From: Harmonia axyridis
Lineage: Eukaryota > Arthropoda > Insecta > Coleoptera > Coccinellidae
Reading direction: 5' to 3'
Assembly: GCF_914767665.1 (NCBI RefSeq)
Contig: NC_059504.1
Coordinates: forward strand, 22,422,001-22,486,000
Length of the DNA stretch: 64,000 bases
The first letter of the stretch is position 1. Every line of letters begins with the position of its first letter. Below the pieces are notes generated by a model. That model saw only the letters and a program-made list of their open reading frames with translations, did no database searches and was not told the DNA's origin. The position numbers were made by a program, and so were the translations under genes. Of the stretch, positions 11,274 to 22,140 are shown one piece after another.

Positions 11274-11965
11274 TTGACTATCAACTGTGTACTATCAACA
11301 CCCCCAAAAAGGTCAGTACACATTTTTGACACACCTTGTATATTAAAAAGTGCCATTTTAGTGAAGAAAAATGTTAACATAGCCACCTTACCAAAGGTTA
11401 TCGCATTTCTTAAACGGACTGTTGGTTATAGAGTAAAGAAATGTGTCTTCAGCAACGACCAAATCAACAAATTCATTAGAAACGCAGATAATGAAACATA
11501 TTTAATTTCAAACGTAGTTTCAACCAAATATTACTATTTCAGGATATTAAAATATCAACTTAATTTGCTTTATTTTCAGGTAGCAACAATTATTGGTATA
11601 GCCGGTACGGTGGACGGGAAGAACTGACAATAATATCAATTGATCTAATAAACGATAAGGATGATATGTTGGTTGTGAAAATATCGGATTCTAAAACACA
11701 TATTGGGAGAACTTTTGATATTATTGGGCAAGAAAACCTGCCCTTGTATATGCAATCTTTATCTTTACGGCAATCCCATACTCCACATATTATATTTGTG
11801 AATTATAAAAAAGGGTGATGCTAGATTAGGCCTGCTGGTCCACAATTTTGGAAATCTCGGATTCAAAATCGCAGAATTTTAAATTTACCCAACCCAAAAA
11901 TCATAAAGGCCAATCGTCGAACTTCAGCCATGATATTTGCTGATAATGATCATCACCAATTTTTT
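11274..11965 (+). pseudogene. Crypton-like tyrosine recombinase pseudogene
   Basis: The plus strand encodes LPKVIAFLKRTVGYRVKK, then VFSNDQINKFIRNADNETYL, then VATIIGIAG; after a one-base frameshift near 11612 it continues REELTIISIDLINDKDDMLV, VVKISDSKTHIGRTF and IIFVNYKKG, then NRRTSAMIFADN near 11910. This order (SAM-like region, an IxGxxG..RREEL segment holding the first catalytic Arg, a K-containing beta strand, then an RRTSA segment) matches the tyrosine-recombinase-like proteins common in insect genomes and related to Crypton elements. The His, final Trp/His and catalytic Tyr are lost because the copy is cut at about 11965 by the neighbouring RT element. A 66 bp in-frame intron-like insert (11514-11579, GT...TTTTCAG) separates DNETYLISN from VATIIG. 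Inactive. Confidence 0.6.
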
Positions 11966-13790
11966 ATTTATTCAAATGGAGTACATGGCAGGACAAACCC
12001 AAAAATATGTACCCACTAATAGTTGCAGTGCTGCTTAAAGATTAAGAAAAATACAAAGAGAAGAAAAATTGTAACAATGCATTCGCAATATACATCGATA
12101 CATAAGGAGAAAAAAAAACAATTCTACATATTACAAAGAGAAATGTCATCAATAAAGAATCGCTTCTAAATTTCAGAAAAAACCCCGAACGATTGTGAAA
12201 AAGGATCCACATTTACAAGACTGGATATCGAATTGAATGACCTGAGGCATCTAATCAGAGGTGAATTCAGGTGATAATTTGTGGAAATTTGACTTATATG
12301 AAATAAAAATTCATTTCGCGTGTTATATGATGGGACGTTGAAGGTGAGCATATCTACAAGCTCGCTACAGTCAGTTACATCTAAAATTTTGTATATGAAC
12401 TTCACATCTCTTATCATTCGTTGATCTGTAAGGCTTAACAATTTCAAATTCTTCATAATTTTTACCTTGTAATTAATGCTATTTTGATGAAATTTCTTAT
12501 TTTTATACCTAATGAGCTCATTCTGAACATTTTCCAACCAATTGATATAAACATTATAGCACAGGTTCCGAATAACTGATCCAAAGGTTAGAAAACTTTG
12601 CACATATGCTATATACAGAGCTCGGATAGACTGGCATTGACGAAAATTCTTACAAACTCTTATTATGAAGCCTAGCATCTTATGAGCTTTTTTGGAAATG
12701 TAATTGAAGTGGTGATCGAAAATGACCTTAGAGTCATATAGAATGCCCAAATTTTTTATTACAAAGACTCTATTCAACTTATTGTGGTTTATCTCATACT
12801 GGGCACTGATGATATTTTTTTGCGTGAAAATGTTATGAAATGGCACTTACTGAAATTGAGAAGAAGAGAGTTTTCATGGCAATATTTGAAGAGTCTATTC
12901 AAATCTTCCTGAAGCTTGGCAGAATCTGACATCTGACATCTGACTAGATATGACACAAAAAATCTTCAGGTCGTCAGCATACATTAGAAACCTAGTAAAT
13001 TTGAAGCACTGCACAATATTGTTGATATAAATATTGAAGAGCAAAGGTCCCAAATGAGACCCTTGTGGTACTCCAGAAGTAAGATTCCTGTAAGAGGAGT
13101 AATAATCACCGATTACCACTGATTGACGTCTGTTGTTAACATTAGAAGTTATCCATCTCAGCAGACTACCATGTACACCAACCTCAGCAAGCCTTCTAAT
13201 TAAAATGCCATGATCAATTTTGTCAAAGGCCTTGCTGAAATCAGCATAGATAGCATCAACCTGAAAACCAGCGTTCATCCGTTCAAGAAGGAAATTTGTG
13301 TATAGAAATAAGTTGGTCTCAACAGAACGTCCCCTCAAAAACCCTTGCTGCTCGACGTTAATGATGTTCTTAACTTCGCTATATAGATGGTCTCATATGA
13401 GTGATTCGAAGATTTTAGCTATGATACACAATTCAGATATTGGCCTATAATTCTCTTAAAGTTGTTTATTTACCGATTTATGAATTGGTACAATTAAAGC
13501 TGTCTTCCAGATTGTCGGAAAGCAACCTTCACTCAGAGACTTATTGAACAGCCTGTGAAGAGGATCAACGAAAGCAGTAGCGCAATTCTTCAGTAAGCAC
13601 GTTGGCAGATTATCCGCTCCTGCAGGTTTATTTGGCAGATCTTTAATTTGTTCAAAACAGCTTCAGGAGGTATGCAATAACATTCTACATTTTGATATTT
13701 CTGAGCGAATTTGAAAGGATTAAAAATAGAGCAAAATGATCAGAAAACTCCTCAGCAATGATCCGATAATCAGTAATAACTCTATCCGTA
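11945..13790 (-). pseudogene. Jockey-like non-LTR retrotransposon, RT domain and 3' end
   Basis: On the minus strand, successive frames give EEFSDHFALFL (near 13750), DLPNKPAGADNLPTCLLKNC (13640), CFPTIWKTALIVPIHKS, ENYRPISELCIIAKIFESLI (13450), GFLRGRSVETNLFLYTNFLL (13345), YADFSKAFDKIDHGIL (first catalytic Asp), GVPQGSHLGPLLFNIYINN (13070-13022) and FLMYADDLKIF (the YADD box near 12980). A frame break follows; 12846-12166 then carries the thumb and C-terminal region (KNLGILYDSKVIFDHHFNYI, LYIAYVQSFLTFGSVI, then YNTRNEFLFH). Stops and at least three frameshifts make it inactive. The endonuclease domain is not seen. The 3' untranslated part runs to about 11945, where it abuts the recombinase relic. 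Wording is closest to the jockey clade. Confidence 0.85.
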
Positions 13791-13799
13791 TACTTCTCT

Positions 13800-15825
13800 T
13801 TTATTGCCGTAATCTGAAGTGAATTTGAAGGGACATAATGGCTGGAAGTTCTCCAAAGTCATTGAAGGATTTGTAGACAAATCGCTCACAAAAAAAATTA
13901 AAATTGCAAAAATTATTCAAAAATGATCAGATGAAAACAATCAATATGTAACGGAAACTTTATCTCGTTGTCTTTAACAAAAAGCTCTCAAATATACCAA
14001 GCAGTTCAAGCAAATTGAATCCCATCAAAATTGGAAAATGCTCGAATTTCAATATAAACATTAATATGAAAAAGAATTCCTGTGATGAACTTCATCTTCT
14101 TTTTCTTTTGGAACCAAATAAGTAGAGGGCAGCACTGTACGATGGTCGTTTATTCATTTGTTGAGATTTTGATACGAACATTTTGAAAATATATTAGTGC
14201 TTTTCACATTGTACAATGTATCTCAAATTCGATTACTCTGAAAACAACTCGAAAACCATATGATTGATTATCTCGTTAAAAGAGATCGGAGTCATTGAAG
14301 ATTTTTTCTCTAGTCTATCGAGATGCTTTCAGAAAGCATCATCATCAATTCTTTTGAGAAAAACGAGAAGTTACAAAATTTTTTTTTATTCGCAAATTGA
14401 AAATATTCACTTTCCACAATGTAGGTTATTGTTTACGGAGATTATGTGAAAAGCCCATAAAAATGGGTGATTTTCAAAGAGAAATATCTCTAATTTCGTT
14501 TTGAACTGAGCATCCACGTGGTGCTGTTTCCTCTAAAATGGTGCCTTAGCCGCATGCTTTACGCCTTCTATCTCAAAAACGATTAAACGAAAAAAAAACT
14601 TCTGTAACAGTTCTAGGGAATCGAATCCTGTACAATATTAATAAGCGATTCAAATAGCAAAAACTCATAGGAAACGAGATATTTGCAAAACATATGCAAA
14701 AAATTTGTGACTTTAGGCATGTTAAAATAATAATTTTGACTAAGATGACTGGATTAAATGATCTCAAATGTTTTAATCTCTTTGTTTTTTTATTGTGATT
14801 GAATTCAACAATCATTTTTTTTTTGTTAGAATAAACACATTTCCTTAGTTTTTATTCTAACAAATTTTTTTTGTCAGAGATATTATATTTCATCAGAAAA
14901 ATCTTGATTTTTATAGTTTTTGAAAGGTTTGTTAAGGAATTCACACATAATAATGATTCTCTTCTCCTTGTATGTATAATGTTTAACATACCTATCTGAG
15001 ATCAAATTCAGAATTATTTAAAAATGTTGAGCTAGTAATCTACCTATGGTTAGGTTAAACTATTGTTATTCACCGTTTCATAAATTTCGAACATCTTATT
15101 CCTCACTATATCACGTTTCCTAAAAAAAAATCCATACCATGCTATCGATTCTGAACCTGGCTATCATATTCAAGTTGAATTCACAGTGATTCCATGCATA
15201 GCTCGTATTTAAAATTTCCAATAAAAGCTCAACGGTATCGAATCAATTCATAGTGAACAGATTTCAAACAATAATAATCGTAAATATTTCCGTGGAAGGC
15301 GGTAGTGTAGTGAGCCAAAACCCACCCAGGAGTATAGAGCTACAGAAAAAGAAGAAATATTTCATGAATCGTAAAGCTCCAAAATATGAAAAAACTATAT
15401 ATGTGTCACTGAAATTCTCTTGTATTCATATGGTAGCTCGAAAATATTCCTGTATATCCTCTGAACAAATTGAATGAACCCCAACAAGCGTTCAGGTCGG
15501 AGCTCACCTACACGAATTCCCAAGTTTCATATTTTTATCTGCCTTCCTCCCTTAAATATATTACTTTCGCCCGAACGCGGGTTTGGCTCGTCGGGAGCAT
15601 ATTTCCCTCCCGAATATGCCGATGCAGGTGAGTCGAGTCTTAAACAGGAGGAAGAAGGGAGAGTGAGCCATTCTGGCTCCAAATTGAACACGATAACGAA
15701 GGCGTCGGTATCTGGAATCTGGATAAGGACAATCATTTTCTCCTTATTCGCTCCTCTTCTTCCTTAGACCTTGGTATGAATAAATGGCGTGTTACACCGC
15801 AGCAAGACAGTACTACCATACAAGT
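13800..15825. other. No gene recognised; small hairpin and a GC-richer patch
   Basis: The stretch is mostly AT-rich. Arms TTTGTTAGAATAAA (14822-14835) and their reverse complement (14851-14864) form a simple hairpin. Positions 15480-15770 are noticeably richer in G and C, with an open frame at 15474-15767 on the plus strand containing a consensus-like splice donor (CAGGTGAGT near 15626); the protein is not recognisable. The words TTATTGTTTACGGAGATTAT at 14427 recur at 44295, pointing to an unclassified dispersed repeat. Confidence 0.35.
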
Positions 15826-15827
15826 AT

Positions 15828-16589
15828 AGGGTGTTTTTTTTAGAGGTATACAACTTTAAGTTGGCATTACTGTTCAAGATGACGACCGATTTAACAGCAG
15901 TCAAGTGATTTATTCTCAGTTTGGTTTGGCAATTCAGCATGAATAAACTTACGCCTAACCAACGCTTGCAAATAGTGCAATTTTATTTCGAAAATAATGG
16001 TTCTGTGCGGAATACGTATCGCCCACTACGTCCATTAGCGATGAAGCGCACTTCTGGTTGAATGGCTACGTCAACAAACAAAACTGCCGCATTTGGAGTG
16101 AAGCTAATCCTCAAGTGTATGTCGAAACACCGTTACATCCAGAAAAACTGACTGTTTGGTGCGCTTTATGGGCTGGTGAAATCATTGGTCCGTACTTCTT
16201 CAAAAACGATGATGGCCAGAACGTTACAGTCAATGGTGATCGGTATAGAGCCATTCATTTCATTCCTGAATTGAGCAACCATGATGTCAAGGAGCTGTGG
16301 TTCCAACAAGACGGCGCAACATATCACACAGCTCGTGCCACAATCGATTTATTGAAAGACACGTTTGGTGACCGCCTAATTTCATGTTTTGGACCTGTGA
16401 ATTGGCCTCCAAGATCTTGTGATTTAACACCGCTAGACTACTACTACCGTGGCGGTCATATGCCAGAAATCATATTTGAAATGTAATGTCACAAGATTAT
16501 CTTGCGGATTAATAAAATTCATGTCAATCGAATAATCCATCGTTGTTTTATTGCTATTTGAAGTTCTATAGCTCTAAAAAAACACCCTT
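15828..16589 (+). mobile_element. Internally deleted DD41D (rosa-type) mariner element
   Basis: Ends AGGGTGTTTTTTTTAGAG at 15828 and the near-perfect inverted copy finishing AACACCCT at 16588 delimit an element of about 760 bp; TA dinucleotides lie at or near both edges. It contains two pieces of one transposase: MNKLTPNQRLQIVQFYFENN from 15939, then from about 16034, in another frame, ISDEAHFWLNGYVNKQNCRI through WFQQDGATYHTA, NWPPRSCDLTPLDYYY and RGGHMPEIIFEM to the stop at 16484. Relative to relatives of this family, most of the helix-turn-helix region and a C-terminal block after TPLDYY are deleted. Between the second Asp (QQDGAT) and the third (TPLD) I count 41 residues, so DD41D. Non-functional, but the remaining catalytic half is well preserved, suggesting fairly recent activity. 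Confidence 0.85.
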
Positions 16590-16595
16590 TATATA

Positions 16596-16662
16596 CAGTC
16601 GACTCTCGTGAACTCGAAATTCATTAACTCGAACCTCGTTAACTCGAAATCTTCGATAACTC
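16596..16662 (+). mobile_element. pogo-like terminal fragment
   Basis: TA then CAGTCGACTCTCGTGAACTC, followed by repeated AACTCGAA words, matches the ends of the pogo-like element at 55693-58519 (CAGTGGACTCTCGTTAACTC). It begins within a few bases of the end of the DD41D mariner and is cut at about 16662 by the 3' tail of an RT fragment. The other end is not in this neighbourhood. Confidence 0.65.
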
Positions 16663-17160
16663 AAATTAGGATAAGATAAGATGAGATAATTTATTGATGC
16701 TTCTTTACAAAATGCATTGTATTGCACACGTCACAGGATTCAATAAAAAATATAACAACTTTGAAATGGTATAAAGCATTTCTCATAATTTCAGAATATA
16801 AAAATAATACTCAATAAAATTATACAATTTTTAAATGATACAGAGTATCATTGTCGAAATATAAAAATAAATGTATTACTCAATAAAATAATACGACTAT
16901 GAATGATATAAAATACCATTCCTCATTACAACATTAAAACACAAAAAATAAATTAATTTAAAAGAGATTAAAAATTCAAATTACTGGACAGGAATTCTTG
17001 GACACTCCAGAACGCACACTGCCGCAAAAATTCACCAATAATTTGCCTAAAATTTTTGGGACTCAGTTTTTTCACCTCATCAGGTATCTCATTGAAAAGT
17101 TTATGAGAAAAGAAATTAGATCCATTAATATTAAATAATTATACATTATATTATTTTCAA
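16663..17160 (-). pseudogene. Non-LTR retrotransposon 3' end
   Basis: On the minus strand, from about 17130, NGSNFFSHKLFNEIPDEVKK and then GEFLRQCAFWSVQEFLSSNL run into a stop near 16978, the typical C-terminus of jockey/CR1-type RT proteins (NxLPxxIK...F...L...YS.xEF). About 300 bp of AT-rich 3' untranslated sequence follows, ending in a GATAA-type simple tail (minus-strand CTTATCTTATCC at about 16666-16680). The 3' region shares CAAAATGCAT and TTTATTGAT words with the tail of the RT copy at 56090-56225, suggesting related families. Everything upstream of the C-terminus is missing. Confidence 0.7.
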
Positions 17161-17199
17161 TCTCTATGATAAAACCTGTCCTGTTGAAAAAATAAACAT

Positions 17200-17925
17200 G
17201 CATTACATCATTACCGTACTAAAAAAACAGTGCTGTAATGAACTCATTACAGCATTGTTTTCAGTTATATTTTTCTCCAATTCTGTGGTTATTCCGTTCA
17301 TTCTTCCACATCTTGTAGAACAAAATCGTGCGAGAATATATCAGAAACGCACAGTTTTCATGGTTATATTTTATTATTCTATGTTGGTACTCCGAACTTT
17401 CCGCCACGGCTTTATCTGTCAATTCATCAATTTGCCTTAAAGAAATCAGTTCTGCCAACCAACATTTTTCAATGCAAAAATCACTAAATTATATTTATGG
17501 AAATATTTCATTAATTTCAATGAAAATGCAATGAATTAGAGAAAATAATGTATAATACTCGTACAGAAGGCTCATTCTACCACTCGTTCATTCCAAAACT
17601 CGCCACTTCGTGGCTCGTTTTTGAATTTTGAACTCGTGGAAGAATACCAATGCCTTCTGCACTTGTATTATAAATAACTATTCATATGTGGTTGTCTACA
17701 CTGACTTCCGATCCTATCAAATTTCAAAACACGTCAATGGTCAATATACTATAATTCAGATATGGTGAAATAATTTGCAACATTATTCTCAATTTTTTTT
17801 TAATTCTGGTGGTGTTAAATCGATTTCGTCAGATATAATTCACGAATTTAATGCGTAATTATAAATTATATCAAAATTGGAAACGTATGATTTAAAATTC
17901 AAATTCCGAAATCTGTCAATTTTCT
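17200..17925 (-). repeat. R1 dispersed repeat, longest copy
   Basis: This is the most complete copy of an unclassified repeat also found at 845-1190, 8750-9250, 21715-22140 (opposite strand) and 50300-50410. Its minus-strand order is: AAAATTGACAGATT start, CTGACGAAATCGATTTAAC, TAGACAACCACA, GTGCAGAAGGCATTG, an AAAACGAGCCACGAAGTGGC block, a region with the open frame AELISLRQIDELTDKAVAES (17458-17261), and an end holding TGTAATGAGTTCATTACAGC, a palindrome. That frame is about 65 codons, preceded by a possible splice acceptor (TTGGCAG), and is not recognisable. No terminal inverted repeats or target duplication were identified; neither Helitron nor a captured gene fragment can be excluded. Confidence 0.75.
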
Positions 17926-17929
17926 TAAG

Positions 17930-18520
17930 TCAGAATAGGCCTCAGTTTCGGCGATTACTTCTTCATTGGCGCTGAATTCCATTCCAGCGAGCATTTCTTC
18001 GAGGTCTGAGAACAGGAATAAGTCACTGAGGGCCAGATCTGGCGAATACGGTGGACGCAAAAGCAATTCGAAGCCCAATTCATGCAATTTTGGCATTTTT
18101 TTCATTGATTTGTGACACGTCGCGTTTTCTTGAAGAAACAGCACCATTTTCTCTTCAAATGGGGCCGTTTTTAACGATTTCATCTTTCAAACGATCTAAT
18201 AACGCTATATAATAATAGCTGTTGATGGTCTGACCCTTTTGAAAGTAATCAATCTATATTATACCTTGCGCATCCCTGAATACTGATGCTATAACCTTGC
18301 CAGCTGACTATTGTGTTTTTCATCGCTTTGGATTCGGTTCATCGTGTGCAGTCCACTCAGCCGACTACCGATTGGCCTCCGGAATGAAATTATGGAGCCA
18401 TGTTTCATCCATTGTAACATATCGACGCCAAAATTCAGGTTTATTTTACTTGAACTTGAACAGCAAACATTGCTCAGAATCATTAACACGTTGTTGCTTT
18501 TGATCAATTGTGAGCTCCCC
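17930..18520 (-). pseudogene. DD34D mariner transposase relic (irritans-like)
   Basis: Minus-strand frames give GELTIDQKQQRVNDSEQCL (near 18515-18460), RRYVTMDETWLHNFIPEANR (near 18430-18375; first catalytic Asp in MDET), QSAEWTAHDEPNPKR, SAGKVIASVFRDAQG, INSYYYIALLDRLKDEIVK, VLFLQENATCHKSMKK (18140), LHELGFELLLRPPYSPDLAL with SDLFLF, and NEEVIAETEAY (17940). In active mariners the second motif reads Q-D-N-A; here it is QENA, so the second catalytic Asp is Glu. Frameshifts and stops occur near 18450 and 18320. The helix-turn-helix domain and both terminal repeats are absent. Its 3' edge abuts the start of an R1 copy at 17925. Confidence 0.85.
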
Positions 18521-19320
18521 CATCTGTGCATCAGACCGGGGACTTTTAAAATGGCCTAATACTTGTTGTTTTCCCCTTCATTCTTCAAAAAAACATGGAT
18601 CGACACATCCTCATAAACTCTTTGCCTTCAACCTCCAACCTCCAACGACAGTAACAATGAAACCTTGTAAAACCTTGTGCAATACAGTAAATAAATCACG
18701 ACACATCCTTGAACGATATGACGCTTGTTCTTCGGGCCGACCCAATCGCATCAAAACCAAGGGAAATTGCACTTTTCATGCGGTCGTATAAACCGCATTA
18801 AGTCACACATCTGGCCTGGCGAATTGCCTTGAACCGGAGGCCAGCGCAAGAATCTCGTCCTAATCAAGACGTAAGGTGGACTCAGAGAAATGGATAGTAA
18901 AAATAAAAGGAGTCTTTGAGATGAGGGAAACATCTGCAATATTGCAAGGATACGGCCGGGATTCTGTCCCAAAACCACGTTATGGGCCTCATAAAGACAA
19001 GATGTCACACAATCGATTCCCTGGAAAAGTAAGCCGTATCAATATTGTGGGGGCATTCTCTTGCACAAACAGGCTAATTCAATCTCTCCGATTGTTCTGC
19101 TCAAGGTGGAATTGTTTTGATTCGATGATTCCCTGATGAGGATGTGGTTGCTGTTGTTTTGTTATTTGTGTCTTTGTCCTTACTTCGTTGTACCTTTAGG
19201 AAGTTACATCAGCAGACTTGTGAGGTTGCAGTAGCGAAGGCCGAAGACAAATGGAATTTGAAATCTCTTGTTGCAATCTTTGATGAACCAGACATTATCT
19301 GATTGAGTAAAAGCAAGATA
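18521..19320. other. No gene recognised
   Basis: Composition is more balanced than average from 18700 to 19100, with words such as TTCGGGCCGACCCAATCG. Open frames here (for example 18876-19136 plus, 18751-19008 minus) have no recognisable motif. It could be unique host sequence flanking the mariner relic. Confidence 0.35.
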
Positions 19321-19322
19321 TA

Positions 19323-20567
19323 CAGGGTGCCAAAAAAATAACCTAACTCGTCAATAATTCTTGTACGAAGAATTATTAAGGAAAATCCTCGCACCCGTCA
19401 ATTTTTAATTTCAAAAGCAAATTATCGTATGCTTTTTTAAATTTGATATTTCTCACCTAGGCTGATATTTTTCACCTACGCCGATATTTTTCACCTACGC
19501 CTCGCAGCCCTCTACTTAATTCCTTCAAATGGGAATATGCATTGTTATATCTACATCAAATGGAAGGTAATTTGATTACCTATTCAATGGTGCGAATGAA
19601 AGGAAGATTGGTTGCGCCGTTTTTTTTTCATTGAAACATTAGGAAATAATGAATTGGTTACGGTTGATAACTTTGTTTCGAGAAGACCTACATGTATATG
19701 GGACCGACACCACAATGCTTATCTGTTTATTGTTTTATTTGCGATCTAATACATTAATTCGTAGCTGTTTTTAACTCGTGTATAAATTTTTCTTTTCATC
19801 GTAACATTTTTATTGCAAGAATTTTAAGGCAAAATTTCATTTTCGTTCACATAACGGAATTGGTTTTCGAATGACCTTTGATGCTATATATCACAATTCA
19901 TATGCATTATTTTTGCAATAAAATAAAATGTTGAGGGTATAAGGCCCCAAATTTAAAACTGCATGCATTTCTCAAACTTCGAAAATATCAATCAATTTTC
20001 AATTTTTTATTATTTCACGAATAAGAACCTGAGACCAATCAAAAATTGTTAATTTTGTAATAAAAAAATAGATCAACAAATCCTTTTTTCAGTCACACCG
20101 CTCAATGTGCAATCGAATGTCCTTTCATTTCTATATCACAATCAGAGAGATGTGGAGCGTAAATTCAAAAAAGCATAGGGAGACCTGCTTTTGAAATTAA
20201 ATATCCATGGATTCGTGGATTTCCTTAATAATAATTAGTAAAAGAATAATGGTCTGATTGCAGTTACTCTCCAATCACCAATTTTAAATTATTTCCCAAT
20301 TTTTTTATGAAAAACGGCACAAACAATTCTACTTTCTGCTCACATCGCTGAATAGGTAATCAAATTACCTTCCATTTGATGTGTCACAATCCGTATATTC
20401 CAATTTTAAAAAATTAAAAAGAGGGGTGCGAGGCGTAGGCGGTGATAAATATCAAATTCAAAAATTTTAAGGATTATTTGCTTTTGAAATGAAGAATCGA
20501 AGGGTGCGAGGATTTTCCTTAATAATTCTCCGTACAGGAATTATTACGTTATTTTTTTGGCACGCTG
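19323..20567. mobile_element. Foldback element with CAGGGTG-type ends and TA flanks
   Basis: The left end CAGGGTGCCAAAAAAATAAC at 19323 pairs with a right end of CAGCGTGCC in reverse complement, finishing at 20567; TA dinucleotides flank both (19321-19322 and 20568-20569). The arms, about 250 bp each, include AATTCTTGTACGAAGAATTA/near-reverse at 20510-20545, GGAAAATCCTCGCACCC/its complement near 20500-20518, and GGTAATTTGATTACCTATTC at 19566/its complement near 20352. The interior is AT-rich and non-coding. Ends and TA target site point to a Tc1/mariner-type non-autonomous element of about 1245 bp. Confidence 0.75.
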
Positions 20568-20569
20568 TA

Positions 20570-21227
20570 AATTCTCATTTCGATGATAGATGAGTCGTCC
20601 ATCATAACATTACGGAAATAATTCAGAACGATTTCTTTTTATTTGAAGGAGTAATGTTTCTTTCTCTTGAACGCAGTGCAAAATGTTTCATTTCACAACG
20701 TGTGAAGAATTATTCAGTTAGATCACTTGTGTCTTAATTATTTTTCCTCTTGAATACACGGCGCTTCAGATTTTTATTCGTTGGACATCTTGTCATTGGT
20801 TGGTCCTCACGAAATAATCCGATAAGCTGTTTTAATAAAAAAGATTATTTTTATACTTGCCGAAAATTAAAGAAATCCTTCAGCTTGCAATCTTGCTTTC
20901 ATAGTGAGCCATATTCATAAAAAAAGTATGCCTATACTATCAGAAAATGAAGGAAATCCATCTCGTATTCAGAATGAATAAAAAGTCACGAAAAGTATTT
21001 GGTTATTCATAAACGTTTTCTTTTTACTCAAAATAAAGAGGACAATCTTCAATAATTTTAAGTGTAGTTACTAGCTGACAGTCGTGTAGTGATCAGTTGT
21101 AGCAATAGAGGTTGTTGTGGAACTGAGAGATTAAACACTAAAAATAGCGTTTATCACAATAAGTACCTAACATAACAAATTTGGTGAATGTTTCACATAT
21201 TGTGGAAAATTACCTTCTTCCTCCTCT
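20570..21227. other. No gene seen
   Basis: AT-rich sequence without recognisable coding, RNA or repeat features. Confidence 0.4.
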
Positions 21228-21531
21228 CCAACTTTTTTTCAGTATTCTGTATTCTCTTTGAACTCTAGTTGTTGGATACAGCTCTTTAAGAACAAGCTGA
21301 TGAAGCTCTTTAGATGTGAGTATTTTTGTTTCATTAGTTTCGTACTTTTGCTGTTTGTAGAAGAAATTCGACAGCCTTGACACTACTAGATTAGGGTCTA
21401 TTGGTTGATCCAGTATTTTCTAGCGTAGTAAAAGCTTCACTCACTCTATGTTGAGTAGAACCATCATCAATATCAAAGTAGATTGCGCCTTTGATTCTTC
21501 CAATTGTAGGATTACTGTTACCTTCCATCAT
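21228..21531 (-). pseudogene. Unidentified broken coding sequence
   Basis: On the minus strand an ATG at 21531 opens MEGNSNPTIGRIKGAIYFDI then DDGSTQHRVSEAFTTLEN. After a frameshift near 21415 a second frame continues PIDPNLVVSRLSNFFYKQQK then ETKILTSKELHQLVLKELYP and REYRILKKSW to about 21228. Both parts have protein-like composition with alternating hydrophobic and charged residues, which random AT-rich DNA seldom gives. I do not recognise the family. It lies just upstream of an R1 repeat copy and could be part of an unknown mobile element or a decayed host gene. Confidence 0.4.
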
Positions 21532-21714
21532 TGGTGTATCGAGAGAAGAACATAACCTCCCAATTTATTAAAAGAAATAAAAAAATTGTAAGTAATAATA
21601 AAAAAAATGAAAAATTGAAAGATTTTTCTTTTTCAAAGTGGGGGTAAACCCCCCGAGCGTCAACTCTGGTAATGCAACGTCCTTCCATAGCCTCCAATAA
21701 TTTGCCTGTTTGAT

Positions 21715-22140
21715 AATAGTTATTTATAATACAAGTGCAGAAGGCATTGATATTCTTCCACGAGTTCAAAATTCAAAAACGAGCCACGAAGTGGCGAGTT
21801 TTGGAATGAACGAGTGATAGAATGAGCCTTCTGTACCAGTATTATACATTATTTTCTCTAATTCATTGCATTTTCATTGAAATTAATGAAATATTTCCAT
21901 AAATATAATTGAGTGATTTTTGTATTGAAAAATGTTGGTTGGCAGAACTGATTTCTTTAAGGCAAATTGATGAATTGACAGATAAAGCCGTGGCGGAAAG
22001 TTCAGAGAACCAACATAGAATAATAAAATATAACCATGAAAACTGTGCGTTTCTGATATATTCTCGCACGATTTTGTTCTACAAGATGTGGAAGAATGAA
22101 CGGAATAACCACAGAATTAGAGAAACAATCATACAATGAA
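21715..22140 (+). repeat. R1 dispersed repeat, partial copy in inverse orientation
   Basis: Near-identical to the reverse complement of 17260-17690: TAGTTATTTATAATACAAGT, GTGCAGAAGGCATTG, the CGAGCCACGAAGTGGCGAG block, the AELISLRQIDELTDKAVAES frame (here about 21939-22139) and ACAAGATGTGGAAGAATGAA. The two copies differ at only a few positions, so the duplication is recent compared with the 8750-9250 copy. It lacks the first 200 bp of the unit. Together with 17200-17925 it forms a large inverted repeat about 4.5 kb apart. Confidence 0.8.
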
